Shown here: positions 9,454-18,866 of the stretch, in pieces
Position numbering within the stretch: the first letter of the stretch is position 1
How the letters are laid out: every line of letters begins with the position of its first letter
Source of the DNA: Staphylococcus kloosii
GTDB lineage: Bacteria > Bacillota > Bacilli > Staphylococcales > Staphylococcaceae
DNA: 64,000 nt
Assembly (NCBI RefSeq): GCF_003019255.1
Contig: NZ_CP027846.1
Span: 2,108,001 to 2,172,000 of the forward strand
Reading direction: 5' to 3'
The notes under the pieces: model-generated
Told to the model about the DNA's origin: nothing
Databases searched by the model: none
What the model saw: the letters and a program-made list of their open reading frames with translations, nothing else
Made by a program: the position numbers and the translations under genes

Positions 9454-12400
9454 ATGCCAAAAAAATTTAATTACAAAGCGCCTTCAATTATCGCTCTAAC
9501 TTTAGCAGGAACCGCTTTGACAACACATCATGCGCATGCTTCTGAGAAAACTCAAGATCAAACACCAAACAAAAATGTATTAAACGATGACAATGCACTT
9601 AAAGAAAGTGAACAAATCAAAAGTGACGTAAGTAAACCTACTACTAACGTTTCGGGGACACAAGCTTATCAAGATCCGACAGTTATTAAAGCGCAAGATG
9701 AGTCTATTAATCAAAACTATGATGCATCATTAGACAACTTACATAATGATTCGACTAACGATGAAAACAGTAATACTCAGTCACCTTCTGAACAAACTCA
9801 AGTTGATAGTACGAGTAACACTGAACAAGAAAGTAATACTACTGACGAAGCAAAAGTGTCAGCAACTGAAGATGAGGCAGTACAGACTAAAGAACAAACA
9901 ACATATATTAAAGGGACAACACAACAAAAGGATGAAGACACTGATAAAGCAGTAGAAACTTCAAATAATGACAATCCAGAAACTTTTGCTCAAGATGAAT
10001 CAGATACTAAAGACTCAGCTGATTTTAATGTACAAAATTATAATGTTGAGGACAACGATGCTGATACACCACAATTCGTTCAAAACAACACATCAGATGA
10101 TCAATCATCAAATGTTAAATTGACTGACACTAATGATAATGACATAACTCAATCAAATACAAACAAAGTCAACAAAGACCAACAATCTACTGCTACTAAA
10201 GTTGATAATTCTATTCAAAAACCAGAAGCTCAACAAACAACAGCTAATACTGAAGATAGTAAAGCTAAAACAGTTACGCCTGTGAATTCTACTAAGTCTG
10301 TTGACACTGTTCAAAAACCAGCGGCTCAACAAACGACTACTAAAGTTGAAGATAGTAAAACTAAAACTGCTGCGCCTGTGGCTGCCGCTCAGTTAAAAGC
10401 AGCTAATACAAGTACAACTCAAAAAGCAACAACTACGTCAAGTAAATCAGAAGTTTCAGATCAAAAAGCGACTACATCAAATGGCGCGACAGCATTCAGA
10501 ATGGCAGTAGCAACACCTAAATTACGTACAGTTGCTGCTACTAATACAACTCAAAAGGCAACTGTAAAAAAAGAAGCAGCAACAAAAGCTACTACTAGTT
10601 TACCTAAATATACACCACAAGTTAAATCTTCTATCAATGATTACATTCGTAGTAAAAACTATACTGTACCTAAATATGAAGAAGATATCGCTAGCTATTT
10701 ACCAAAATATAGTTATCGCAATGGTAAACCTGAAGGAATCGTAATGCACGATACTGCGAATGATAATTCAACGATCCAAGGCGAAGTTAACTACATGAAA
10801 AATAACTACAATTCAGCTTTCGTACATGCTTATGTAGACGGCAATAGAGTTATTGAAACTGCCAACACAGACTATTTAGCTTGGGGTGCTGGTCCAGCCG
10901 CTAATGATAGATTCATTCATGTTGAATTAGTGCATACTCATACTGCAGACGATTTTGCTCGCTCAATCAATAACTATGCGGACTATGCAGCAACTAACTT
11001 ACTCTATTATGGATTAAAACCTGACAGTGCAGAATATGACGGTCAAGGTACAGTGTGGACGCATAGAGCGGTAAGTAATTATTTAGGTGGAACTGATCAT
11101 TCTGACCCACACGGTTACCTACAATCACACGGTTACACATACGATGAACTTTATGATTTAATCAATGAAAAATATTTAATTAAAACTGGTAAAGTGGCAG
11201 CTTGGGGCACAAAAAGTTCTGGTAGTACAAGTGGCAACACTGGTGGTAGTACAAAACCTTCCGGAGGTAGCACTGGCACTACTACACCTACAGGTAAGCT
11301 AACAGTTTCTAACTTAACTAATACACAAGGTACTGTTAAAACAACCAATAGTGGCCTTTATACTTCAGTTTATGACACTACTGGTAAAAAGAACTCAACA
11401 ATTAATGGTAAAACTTATCAATTAACTAAAAAAGCAACACTTGGTAGTAAATCTTTCTACCTTATAACTGACAATAAAACGAACTTAGGTTGGATGCAAA
11501 CTGGTGATATTACTGTTAAAAAACCTGCCGCTTCTACAAGTAGCAAGTTAACAGTTACTGCCTTGAAAAACACACAAGGTACTGTTAAGACTACAAACCA
11601 TGGTGTCTACACGACTGTATATGATAAAGCAGGTGTTAAAAATTCCAACATCAACGGTAAAACTTATCAATTATCTAAAAAAGCAACACTTGGTAGTAAA
11701 TCTTTCTACCTTATAACTGATAGTAAATCTAAAACGAATTTAGGTTGGTTACAAACTGGTGATATCACTGTTAAGGCTGCTACTACTGCTAAAACTAAAG
11801 CTGCAGTTGCACCTAAACCAGCTGCTAAACCAAAGACTGAAGCTACAACAAAAGCTACAACAAATCAAACACTAAATGTAAGTAAAATTGGCCAAACAAA
11901 CCCATCAAAACTAGGCATCAAAGCTTCAGTTTATGATAAAACAGCTAAAGATGGCTCAAAATTTGCTGGTAAAACATTTAATGTAACTAAACAACGTAAA
12001 CAAGGTAATACAACATATGTCCTAATCCAAAACAGTACAAATGGTACACCTATTGGTTGGGTCGATACTAAACATATCAATACACGTAATCTAAGCAAAG
12101 CAGCTGCGAAAAAAGGTGAATATGTAGTTAAATCTACAAATAGTGGACTCTATGCGATTCCTTGGGGTACTAAATCTCAAATTATCGAGCCATCAAAAAA
12201 CCTAAATAACAAGGCTTTTACATCTTCAAAATCAGTATTTGTAGACAAAGACGAATATGTATACGGTACTGTTAACAACAAAACTGGTTGGATTGCTTTG
12301 AAAGATTTAGGCGTTAAAGCTAAAACGCCAGTGGTGAAAAAACCAACTACTAAAGCACAACCTGTAGATTATACTAAAGCTAAAAAGCAAAACTTTGATT

Positions 12401-13317
12401 ATGTCGTATATAATAAAACAGGTTATTTCTATAACTCACCTACTGCTAAGACTGCAGGATCATTAAATCAATATTATTCTACAATCTTTGCAAGTTATGA
12501 AAAACTCGTTATTAATGGTGTAACTTGGTATCATGGCACATTAGAAAATGGTAAAAAAGTTTGGATTAAAGAGTCTGACTTACGTAAAGAACTAGTTAAA
12601 TACATCAGTACTGGTCAAACATTAGATCAAGCTGCAGCTAAACAATACAATTTATCATTCAAACCACAAGTGCAACGTGTACCTGGTAAATGGCAAAACG
12701 CTACATTAAGTGAAATTAAAAATGCTATGAACACAGCTGTTTTATCTATAGATAGTACTCAAAAATATCAGTTCTTACGTTTAGATAAATCTCAAGATCT
12801 TAGTACTGAAAACTTAAATAAATTACTACAAGGTAAGGGTATTTTAGAAGGTCAAGGTGCGGCATTTAAAGAGGCAGCGAAAACATATAACATTAACGAA
12901 GTTTACCTTATTTCACATGCCTTACTAGAAACTGGTAATGGTACTTCTACATTAGCTAATGGTGGCGATGTTATAAATAATAAAGTAAATACTAAAGCTA
13001 CTACTAAGTATTACAATATGTTTGGTATTGGAGCTTATGATAGCGATGCAGTAAGACAAGGCTTTATTCGTGCTAAACAAGAAGGTTGGAATACTGTTAG
13101 AAAAGCTATTATTGGTGGAGCTAAATTTATAGCTAATTCTTACATCCATCAAGGTCAAAATACGCTATACAAAATGCGTTGGAATCCATCTAACCCAGGT
13201 ACACATCAATATGCAACAGACGTTAACTGGGCTAAACATAATGCAACACGTATTAAAGGATTCTATGACTCAATGGGTCAAGTTGGTAAATTCTTTGATG
13301 TTAACACTTATATTTAA
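9454..13317 (+). CDS. atl: Bifunctional autolysin Atl (amidase / glucosaminidase precursor)
   Basis: This is the major staphylococcal peptidoglycan hydrolase for daughter-cell separation, secreted and processed into an amidase and a glucosaminidase. The order is: signal peptide (1-29, ending A-H-A), a Ser/Thr/Asn/Asp-rich propeptide to about 380, an Amidase_2 domain about 382-580, a Gly/Ser/Thr linker, GW-type repeats from about 615 to 1040, and the glucosaminidase about 1050-1287. Zinc ligand candidates are His432 (V-M-H-D) and the His residues of W-T-H-R (537) and D-P-H-G (553). The glucosaminidase acid is Glu1159 in A-L-L-E-T-G-N-G. Length 1287 is close to S. aureus Atl (about 1256); the extra length seems to be in the propeptide. 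Confidence 0.97.
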   Translation: MPKKFNYKAPSIIALTLAGTALTTHHAHASEKTQDQTPNKNVLNDDNALKESEQIKSDVSKPTTNVSGTQAYQDPTVIKAQDESINQNYDASLDNLHNDSTNDENSNTQSPSEQTQVDSTSNTEQESNTTDEAKVSATEDEAVQTKEQTTYIKGTTQQKDEDTDKAVETSNNDNPETFAQDESDTKDSADFNVQNYNVEDNDADTPQFVQNNTSDDQSSNVKLTDTNDNDITQSNTNKVNKDQQSTATKVDNSIQKPEAQQTTANTEDSKAKTVTPVNSTKSVDTVQKPAAQQTTTKVEDSKTKTAAPVAAAQLKAANTSTTQKATTTSSKSEVSDQKATTSNGATAFRMAVATPKLRTVAATNTTQKATVKKEAATKATTSLPKYTPQVKSSINDYIRSKNYTVPKYEEDIASYLPKYSYRNGKPEGIVMHDTANDNSTIQGEVNYMKNNYNSAFVHAYVDGNRVIETANTDYLAWGAGPAANDRFIHVELVHTHTADDFARSINNYADYAATNLLYYGLKPDSAEYDGQGTVWTHRAVSNYLGGTDHSDPHGYLQSHGYTYDELYDLINEKYLIKTGKVAAWGTKSSGSTSGNTGGSTKPSGGSTGTTTPTGKLTVSNLTNTQGTVKTTNSGLYTSVYDTTGKKNSTINGKTYQLTKKATLGSKSFYLITDNKTNLGWMQTGDITVKKPAASTSSKLTVTALKNTQGTVKTTNHGVYTTVYDKAGVKNSNINGKTYQLSKKATLGSKSFYLITDSKSKTNLGWLQTGDITVKAATTAKTKAAVAPKPAAKPKTEATTKATTNQTLNVSKIGQTNPSKLGIKASVYDKTAKDGSKFAGKTFNVTKQRKQGNTTYVLIQNSTNGTPIGWVDTKHINTRNLSKAAAKKGEYVVKSTNSGLYAIPWGTKSQIIEPSKNLNNKAFTSSKSVFVDKDEYVYGTVNNKTGWIALKDLGVKAKTPVVKKPTTKAQPVDYTKAKKQNFDYVVYNKTGYFYNSPTAKTAGSLNQYYSTIFASYEKLVINGVTWYHGTLENGKKVWIKESDLRKELVKYISTGQTLDQAAAKQYNLSFKPQVQRVPGKWQNATLSEIKNAMNTAVLSIDSTQKYQFLRLDKSQDLSTENLNKLLQGKGILEGQGAAFKEAAKTYNINEVYLISHALLETGNGTSTLANGGDVINNKVNTKATTKYYNMFGIGAYDSDAVRQGFIRAKQEGWNTVRKAIIGGAKFIANSYIHQGQNTLYKMRWNPSNPGTHQYATDVNWAKHNATRIKGFYDSMGQVGKFFDVNTYI

Positions 13318-13340
13318 ATCTTATTAAAATAACATACAAG

Positions 13341-13378
13341 AGGCTGAGACGTTATAATTATGTCTCAGCCTTAACTTT
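13341..13378 (+). terminator. Terminator of atl
   Basis: A 10-bp stem AGGCTGAGAC / GTCTCAGCCT with an 11-base loop is followed by a short T-rich stretch. The GAGGCTGAGAC hairpin type is common downstream of staphylococcal genes. Confidence 0.88.
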
Positions 13379-13441
13379 TAAATTCATAATAAAACTTAGT
13401 TTTTCGAATTTAAGGTTATTCAATTTATTTAAAGTTACTGT

Positions 13442-13861
13442 CTAATTACATTGGTAACGCCCAGCAACTTTCATTAGTAATATTTTAAAACGTTGTATAT
13501 CTTCTTCAGTTAAACCATGGCACCGTGCTTCGATTAATTCAACTCTACTATTTATTATTTGTTGAATTAATAATCGAGACTTTTCAGTCAAAATGATGTC
13601 TTTACATCTTAAGTCTGTTTTATTTTGAACACTCTTCAAGTACCCTAATTTACATAGTTTCTTTATCCAACGCGAAACGATAGATTGTTCTTTATTAAGT
13701 TTCATCGTTAATTCGTATTGAGATAACTTGGAGTGGTTAAAAACAATAGTTAATAGTTCAATTTGTTCAGAAGTTAGTTCAGTATACTGTCCAAATCTTC
13801 TACTAACCAAATTTAATTCATTGCTCGTATGTGTTAAAAGTTTTTCTAGTTGTTTATACAA
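13442..13861 (-). CDS. MarR family transcriptional regulator
   Basis: This 139-residue winged-helix DNA-binding protein has its recognition region at about residues 45-95 (S-Q-Y-E-L-T-M-K-L-N-K-E-Q-S-I-V-S-R-W-I-K-K), followed by a wing and a C-terminal dimerisation helix. The start is a TTG at 13861, because no in-frame ATG exists; GGAG lies 10 bases upstream. It is divergent from the acyltransferase gene with a 154-base shared promoter region, so that gene is its most likely target. The ligand is unknown. Confidence 0.85.
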   Translation of the reverse strand: MYKQLEKLLTHTSNELNLVSRRFGQYTELTSEQIELLTIVFNHSKLSQYELTMKLNKEQSIVSRWIKKLCKLGYLKSVQNKTDLRCKDIILTEKSRLLIQQIINSRVELIEARCHGLTEEDIQRFKILLMKVAGRYQCN

Positions 13862-14015
13862 AGTTGATCATCTCCACTACTTTTATATAATTTTATTATA
13901 AAATCGTTTGTACTATCTCTCAACAATAATCTAACTAATACTCAATTTTGTTGCAATACTGGTAGTTTTTATAATAAATTATAGATATTGAGCATTTTAC
14001 TAAAGGAGCAGAATC

Positions 14016-15020
14016 ATGACACAAATTAAAGAAAGAGATTACTTTTTTGATAATGCCCGTGCCCTATTAATATTTCTTGTCGTATTTGGACATTTAATGG
14101 AACCCTATAGGAGTTCAAGTGGATTTATCACATCATTATATTTAACAATTTATAGTTTCCATATGCCTGGGTTCTTATTTATTTCAGGATACTTTGCTAA
14201 AAAGGCAGGCCAAGCAGGTTACATAGAAAAATTATCGAAGAAATTATTAATTCCATATTTTATTTTCTTCGCATTCTTCTCTGTCTTTTATTATTTTACA
14301 GGAAAAGAGAGTAAATTAACTTTTGATCCATTCGATCCAGTATTTGCGTTATGGTTCTTACTTACACTATTCTTCTTCCATATTATATTGGTTATAGTAA
14401 AAGACTATAAGCCATATATTATTTTACCTTTAGTAGTTGTTGTTTCTTTATTAGCAGGTTTCTCTGATGATATTGGGCAATATTTAAGTTTATCTAGAAC
14501 AATAACATTTTTCCCTATATTCTATTTAGGTTATTTATTTAATAAACATCATACTGCTATATTTAGAAATAAAAAGCTCATTCCTATATCCATTATTATC
14601 TTTATAGTCTTTTATTTCGGTTATACAATTCACCCTATTAAATCAGACTGGTTATTCGGAAGAGCGAGCTACGTTTCATTAGAGGACAAAGAAGGCGTGT
14701 ACAGTCCGATTAAGCGACTGGTTATTTATTGCGGTATTCTACTTTTAATGTTTGCATTCTTTAACTTAACACCGAAACGTAAACATTTCTTTACTTATAT
14801 TGGCAGAAGAACGATGCAGGTTTATTTATTACATGGAATCTTTATTGGTATTATTAAAGCTTTAGATTTCCATCCATTTAAATCTCCAACTTCTGTGCTA
14901 ACATATATATATTTACTCATAATGGCAGCAATAATCGTCTACTTATTATCAACGCATTTCGTTGCGAAATGGACGAACCCTGTCATTCATTTAAAACGTC
15001 CGGCAGATTATCGTGACTAG
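14016..15020 (+). CDS. Membrane acyltransferase family 3 protein
   Basis: This 334-residue integral membrane protein with about ten hydrophobic helices belongs to the acyltransferase_3 family, which moves acyl groups onto surface sugars or other envelope molecules. The N-terminal R-D-Y-x-F-D-N-A-R-A-L-L-I-F-L-V-V-F-G-H contains the catalytic-type His at the end of helix 1, and R-T-M-Q-V-Y-L-L-H-G near the C-terminus is also typical. It lacks the extracellular SGNH domain of OatA, so it is not oatA. The ATG follows AAAGGAGC. The acceptor is unknown. Confidence 0.85.
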   Translation: MTQIKERDYFFDNARALLIFLVVFGHLMEPYRSSSGFITSLYLTIYSFHMPGFLFISGYFAKKAGQAGYIEKLSKKLLIPYFIFFAFFSVFYYFTGKESKLTFDPFDPVFALWFLLTLFFFHIILVIVKDYKPYIILPLVVVVSLLAGFSDDIGQYLSLSRTITFFPIFYLGYLFNKHHTAIFRNKKLIPISIIIFIVFYFGYTIHPIKSDWLFGRASYVSLEDKEGVYSPIKRLVIYCGILLLMFAFFNLTPKRKHFFTYIGRRTMQVYLLHGIFIGIIKALDFHPFKSPTSVLTYIYLLIMAAIIVYLLSTHFVAKWTNPVIHLKRPADYRD

Positions 15021-15027
15021 TATTTTA

Positions 15028-15126
15028 CCGAATTGTTATACTTCAATCTATGTTATGCTAGAACTAATTTGAATTGTTCAAATGACCTTCTACAGATTGT
15101 TGATAACAATTCGGAATTTTTTATTT
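15028..15126 (+). terminator. Long-stem terminator or leader before the aminotransferase
   Basis: Twelve-base perfect arms CCGAATTGTTAT (15028-15039) and ATAACAATTCGG (15103-15114) enclose 63 bases that contain a second small hairpin (TTGAA/TTCAA, 15069-15081). A T-rich run follows directly, 14 bases before the aminotransferase start. It may simply end the acyltransferase transcript, or it may be an attenuator for the next gene. Confidence 0.7.
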
Positions 15127-15139
15127 TTGAGGTGAAATC

Positions 15140-16300
15140 ATGCAACTATCATTAAACGACCAGTCTAAATTTTTACGCGCCCCAAGTATTCGTCAGTTTT
15201 CCAATAGAATGAAAAATATTGACGATTGCGTTAATTTGACAATTGGCCAACCAGACTTTACGATGCCACAAGTTGTAAAGGATGCTTATATTAATGCTAT
15301 TAATGAGGATATGACAAGTTATTCTCACAATAAAGGATTAAGTGAAACAAGACAGGCCGTAAGTAATTATTTTAATAACAAATATGGTTTTTTCTATGAC
15401 GAAGAAGAAATTATAATCACTAATGGCGCGAGTGAAGCTTTAGATACAGCTTTAAGAAGTATATTGAACCCTGGCGACGAGATTATCATTCCTGGACCTG
15501 TTTATGCGGGCTATATACCTCTTGTAGAGACACTCGGTGGCGTTCCAATATATATCGATACAACCGCTACTGATTATAAAGTTACACCTACTACAATTGA
15601 GCAGCATATAACGCCACGTACAAAAGCAATTTTACTCAATTACCCAACTAACCCTACTGGTGTTACATTGAGCTATGATGAAGTAAAAGCAGTTGCCAAT
15701 ACATTAAGTAAACATGAAATTTTTGTAATTAGTGATGAAATATATGCCGAAAATACTTTTAATGGAGAACATACGTCATTCGCACAATTCTCTATATTAA
15801 GAGACCAATTGTTACTTATAGGTGGATTAAGTAAGTCACATTCGGCTACTGGTATTCGTATTGGTTTCTTAATAGGTCCTTTATATTTAATCGAAAAATT
15901 AACGTTTATGCACGCCTATAATTGTATTTGTGCTAATGTACCAGCCCAAGTAGCTTGTATTGCTGCTTTAAATGAAGGCTTAGAAGCACCTCAATATATG
16001 AATGAAGCATACATTGAACGTAAAAATTACTTAGTGTCAGAGTTGGAATCCCTTGGCTTCGAGTTGAAAGCAAAACCTGAAGGTGCTTTTTACATTTTCC
16101 CTGATATTTCAAAATTTACAAATGATGATTTTGATTTCTGCGTTAAACTACTCGAAGAAGCACATTTAGCCATCGTACCCGGTTCTTCATTTACCGATTA
16201 TGGCAAAGGCCATGTTAGAATTTCATATGCTTATGACCTCGAAGTACTTAAAGAAGGTATGCGTAGATTGAAAAAATTTATGACTGATAATTATAACTAA
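15140..16300 (+). CDS. PLP-dependent aminotransferase (class I/II, PatA/AraT-like)
   Basis: This 386-residue cytoplasmic fold-type I aminotransferase transfers amino groups between amino acids and 2-oxo acids. The PLP lysine is Lys232 in G-G-L-S-K-S-H-S-A-T-G, N-Y-P-T-N-P-T-G binds the cofactor phosphate/substrate, and a C-terminal R-I-S-Y-A-Y carries the substrate carboxylate Arg. The ATG follows GAGGTGAAATC. The family includes aromatic aminotransferases and the N-acetyl-L,L-diaminopimelate aminotransferase PatA; the substrate cannot be settled here. It ends at a terminator. Confidence 0.9.
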   Translation: MQLSLNDQSKFLRAPSIRQFSNRMKNIDDCVNLTIGQPDFTMPQVVKDAYINAINEDMTSYSHNKGLSETRQAVSNYFNNKYGFFYDEEEIIITNGASEALDTALRSILNPGDEIIIPGPVYAGYIPLVETLGGVPIYIDTTATDYKVTPTTIEQHITPRTKAILLNYPTNPTGVTLSYDEVKAVANTLSKHEIFVISDEIYAENTFNGEHTSFAQFSILRDQLLLIGGLSKSHSATGIRIGFLIGPLYLIEKLTFMHAYNCICANVPAQVACIAALNEGLEAPQYMNEAYIERKNYLVSELESLGFELKAKPEGAFYIFPDISKFTNDDFDFCVKLLEEAHLAIVPGSSFTDYGKGHVRISYAYDLEVLKEGMRRLKKFMTDNYN

Positions 16301-16320
16301 ATATTATTAATAGAACTTAA

Positions 16321-16364
16321 AAACATCTCACTAAGTAACCATATACTCAGTGAGATGTTTTTTA
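16321..16364 (+). terminator. Terminator after the aminotransferase gene
   Basis: Twelve-base arms AAACATCTCACT / AGTGAGATGTTT with a 16-base loop are followed by TTTT. Its left side also has A-runs, so it may serve the convergent MarR gene as well. Confidence 0.9.
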
Positions 16365-16383
16365 ACTAGTATTAATTTTCAAT

Positions 16384-16818
16384 CTATTTAGAGTTTATAT
16401 TAATATCAACGAATTTGCGTAAAATATGCGTATAATCGTTTAAGTCTTCATCTGACATATTAAATTGAAGTAATACATCTGTTATTACTTGACTAAAGTG
16501 CTTTTTCAATTCAACACCTTCGTCAGTTAAAATCACCTTAACACGTCGTTCATCTTCTTCAGTACGCCTTCTTTTAATTAAATTCTTCTTTTCTAATCTT
16601 TTAATTATAGGACTTATTGTACCTGAATCTAAAAATAATTCATCACATAAAGTTTTAATAAATATAGGATTACTTTCCTCAATATATTGTAAGACGATAA
16701 AATTTGGAAAACTAATATCATATTGTTTTAAGTATTGGTTAAATCTACTAACCACTTCTTTATTTGATACATAAAATAAAAAACAAAATTCTCTCTTTAT
16801 ATCATTGTCATAGTCCAT
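16384..16818 (-). CDS. SarZ/OhrR-like one-Cys MarR regulator
   Basis: This 144-residue MarR protein closely resembles staphylococcal SarZ. Its N-terminus has F-C-F-L-F-Y-V-S-N-K-E-V-V with Cys12 in the place of the redox-sensing Cys of SarZ/MgrA/OhrR, followed by Y-L-K-Q-Y-D-I-S. The recognition helix region L-F-L-D-S-G-T-I-S-P-I-I-K-R-L-E-K-K and the wing R-R-T-E-E-D-E-R-R are intact. A second Cys lies in T-L-C-D-E. It stands alone, with its ATG after GGTGAAG. It may be a SarZ paralogue rather than sarZ itself, because it does not sit in a context I recognise for sarZ. Confidence 0.82.
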   Translation of the reverse strand: MDYDNDIKREFCFLFYVSNKEVVSRFNQYLKQYDISFPNFIVLQYIEESNPIFIKTLCDELFLDSGTISPIIKRLEKKNLIKRRRTEEDERRVKVILTDEGVELKKHFSQVITDVLLQFNMSDEDLNDYTHILRKFVDININSK

Positions 16819-17120
16819 TGTTATAACTTCACCTCGTACACTATAATAAAATACGCAATATTTTATGTGTCAATTATTTATTTTTAAAATATAACAATGA
16901 ATGTATCAAAGTAATAATTTTTTTATATTATTTAATGGCGCGTTATAGTTTTGAATCTATATATATAGCAACTATTTATATATAAAAACAAATATTGCCA
17001 AACAAAAAATAAAATAATCGTAATAAATACTTGTCTACATATATAACTACCAAATAATAAATAATTAAATCATAAAAGGTGGCTTATTCTTAGACAAATT
17101 GACCATTAATATTTTAGTCT
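16819..17120. other. AT-rich intergenic region upstream of the SarZ-like gene
   Basis: No ORF is supported here. The right-hand gene (menB) points towards this region and the left-hand gene starts from it, so it should carry only the promoter of the SarZ-like gene. The sequence is almost entirely A/T with short palindromic ATATAT tracts near 16960-16985, and I see nothing else. Confidence 0.4.
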
Positions 17121-17166
17121 ATTTTTGCTAATTAAAATGCACTAAATCATTTTAATTAGCAAAAAT
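17121..17166. repeat. Perfect 19-bp inverted repeat beyond the men operon terminator
   Basis: ATTTTTGCTAATTAAAATG (17121-17139) and its exact complement (17148-17166) are separated by 8 bases. On the minus strand the right arm runs into T residues, so it can act as a second terminator for menB. It directly abuts the hairpin at 17167-17208. Confidence 0.75.
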
Positions 17167-17208
17167 AAAATGCCAATTGCTATTTAAATTTCTAGCAATT
17201 GGCATTTT
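17167..17208 (-). terminator. Terminator of the menFDHB operon
   Basis: Sixteen-base perfect arms (AAAATGCCAATTGCTA and its complement) enclose a 10-base loop and end in T-runs. It lies 40 bases after the menB stop on the minus strand. Confidence 0.85.
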
Positions 17209-17248
17209 TAACTAAATATACTTACATCTTTGACTTATAAAATATATT

Positions 17249-18067
17249 TTATGGGAATTTAGGGAATTGATCAAAGTCAGGATCGCGTTTTTCTTTAAAT
17301 GCGTCACGACCTTCTTTTGCTTCATCAGTTGTATAATATAATAACGTTGCGTCCCCTGCCATTTGTTGTAATCCTGCTAAACCATCAGTATCAGCATTCA
17401 TAGCAGCTTTCAAGAATCTTAAAGCAGTTGGTGAATGTTGCATGATTTCTTCACACCATTGTACTGTTTCATCTTCAATATCTGCTAGAGGTACTACTGT
17501 ATTAACTAAGCCCATATCTAATGCTTCTTGAGCATTGTATTGGCGACATAAATACCAAATTTCACGTGCTTTTTTATGTCCTACTATACGAGCTAAGTAA
17601 CCTGAACCATAACCTGCATCAAATGAACCAACTTTTGGTCCTGTTTGACCGAAAATAGCATTATCAGCAGCAATTGTTAAATCACATACTACGTTTAATA
17701 CATTACCGCCTCCGATAGCATAGCCTCTAACCATAGCAATAACTGGTTTAGGAATAACACGGATTAAACGTTGTAAATCTAAAACATTTAAACGTGGAAC
17801 TTGGTCAGTTCCTACATAGCCACCGTGGCCACGTTTCTTTTGGTCTCCGCCTGAACAAAATGCTTTGTCACCTTCACCAGTTAAAATGATTACTGAGATA
17901 CGTTGGTCATCTCTCGCACGGCTAAATGCATCAATCATCTCTTGCACTGTATCAGGAGTAAAGGCATTGCGAACTTCTGGTCTATTTATCGTTACCTTTG
18001 CTATCCCATTATAAAATTCGTACTTTATCTCTTTATACTCTCTTATAGTTTCCCACTGTCTAGTCAT
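17249..18067 (-). CDS. menB: 1,4-dihydroxy-2-naphthoyl-CoA synthase (MenB)
   Basis: This enzyme of the crotonase fold closes the naphthoquinone ring from O-succinylbenzoyl-CoA in menaquinone synthesis. The length of 272 residues is standard. The C-S-G-G-D-Q segment and G-G-G-N-V-L-N provide the oxyanion hole glycines, and [11 protein letters not shown] is the MenB-specific loop with the catalytic Asp/Tyr. The ATG follows AGGAGC and overlaps the menH stop by 8 bases. It is the last gene of the menF-D-H-B operon. Confidence 0.96.
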   Translation of the reverse strand: MTRQWETIREYKEIKYEFYNGIAKVTINRPEVRNAFTPDTVQEMIDAFSRARDDQRISVIILTGEGDKAFCSGGDQKKRGHGGYVGTDQVPRLNVLDLQRLIRVIPKPVIAMVRGYAIGGGNVLNVVCDLTIAADNAIFGQTGPKVGSFDAGYGSGYLARIVGHKKAREIWYLCRQYNAQEALDMGLVNTVVPLADIEDETVQWCEEIMQHSPTALRFLKAAMNADTDGLAGLQQMAGDATLLYYTTDEAKEGRDAFKEKRDPDFDQFPKFP

Positions 18068-18866
18068 TTTGCTCCTCCTTAAATAAAAAACCTAATACTA
18101 TTCTACCAAATTCTTCAGCATCTTCCACATGAACTGTATGTCCAACATTAGAAATCTTGCTAACTTCTGATTGATCTATTTCTTTATTCAAACGTTGACT
18201 AATTTCACAAAACTTACGGTCTAGCTCTCCCACGATGATTAACGTAGGCACTTTAATATTATGAATGTCATGCCATAAATTAGGCATATTACCTGTACCA
18301 TAATCTCTTAAAGCTTGAGCTAAACGATTAGGATCTTGATTCATTCGCATCGTTCTAATACGTCGTTGACTACTTTTATCCAAATCATATTGCGTTTGAA
18401 ATAAAGGTAATTTTTCCCAGTCATTAACAAATACTTCTAAACCTGCTATGTCTAATACCTTTGCCCGAGCTTTATCAACTTGCTGGCGTTCAACACGATT
18501 TTCTGCAGAATCAATTCCTGCAGAAGTGCTTTCTAAAATTAAACCATGCACCGTCATTTTACCATTAAGTGCATAATATAATGCAACTCTGCCACCCATA
18601 GAATAACCATGCAAATAAATATCATAATTCGAAAATGTTTCTAAGGTATCATCTAAATAGTGACTAATAGTATTAAAATTCCATTCTTCATCACGTGTCG
18701 TTTCATCATTCCCATGTCCAGGTAAGTCTATCGTTAATACATTTACGTCATTATTAAATGATGATAATAAATGATCAAAGCTAGTATGATCACTTATAAA
18801 ACCATGTAACAATACTAATAATTTATTGCTATCTTTTTGAGCAGGATGAAAATTATAATTTAGCAT
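18060..18866 (-). CDS. menH: SHCHC synthase-type alpha/beta hydrolase (MenH)
   Basis: This enzyme eliminates pyruvate from the MenD product to give 2-succinyl-6-hydroxy-2,4-cyclohexadiene-1-carboxylate. The 268-residue alpha/beta hydrolase has nucleophile Ser89 in G-Y-S-M-G-G, an Asp216 candidate in G-E-L-D-R-K, and His243 in N-V-G-H-T-V. The oxyanion strand is L-V-L-L-H-G-F. It overlaps menD by 14 bases and menB by 8, so translation is coupled through the operon. Confidence 0.92.
   Translation of the reverse strand: MLNYNFHPAQKDSNKLLVLLHGFISDHTSFDHLLSSFNNDVNVLTIDLPGHGNDETTRDEEWNFNTISHYLDDTLETFSNYDIYLHGYSMGGRVALYYALNGKMTVHGLILESTSAGIDSAENRVERQQVDKARAKVLDIAGLEVFVNDWEKLPLFQTQYDLDKSSQRRIRTMRMNQDPNRLAQALRDYGTGNMPNLWHDIHNIKVPTLIIVGELDRKFCEISQRLNKEIDQSEVSKISNVGHTVHVEDAEEFGRIVLGFLFKEEQND

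Noticed and set aside
16384..16818. Naming the regulator mgrA
   Set aside because: Its N-terminus is closer to SarZ (C-F-L-F-Y-V-S) than to MgrA, and the genomic context supports neither name firmly.
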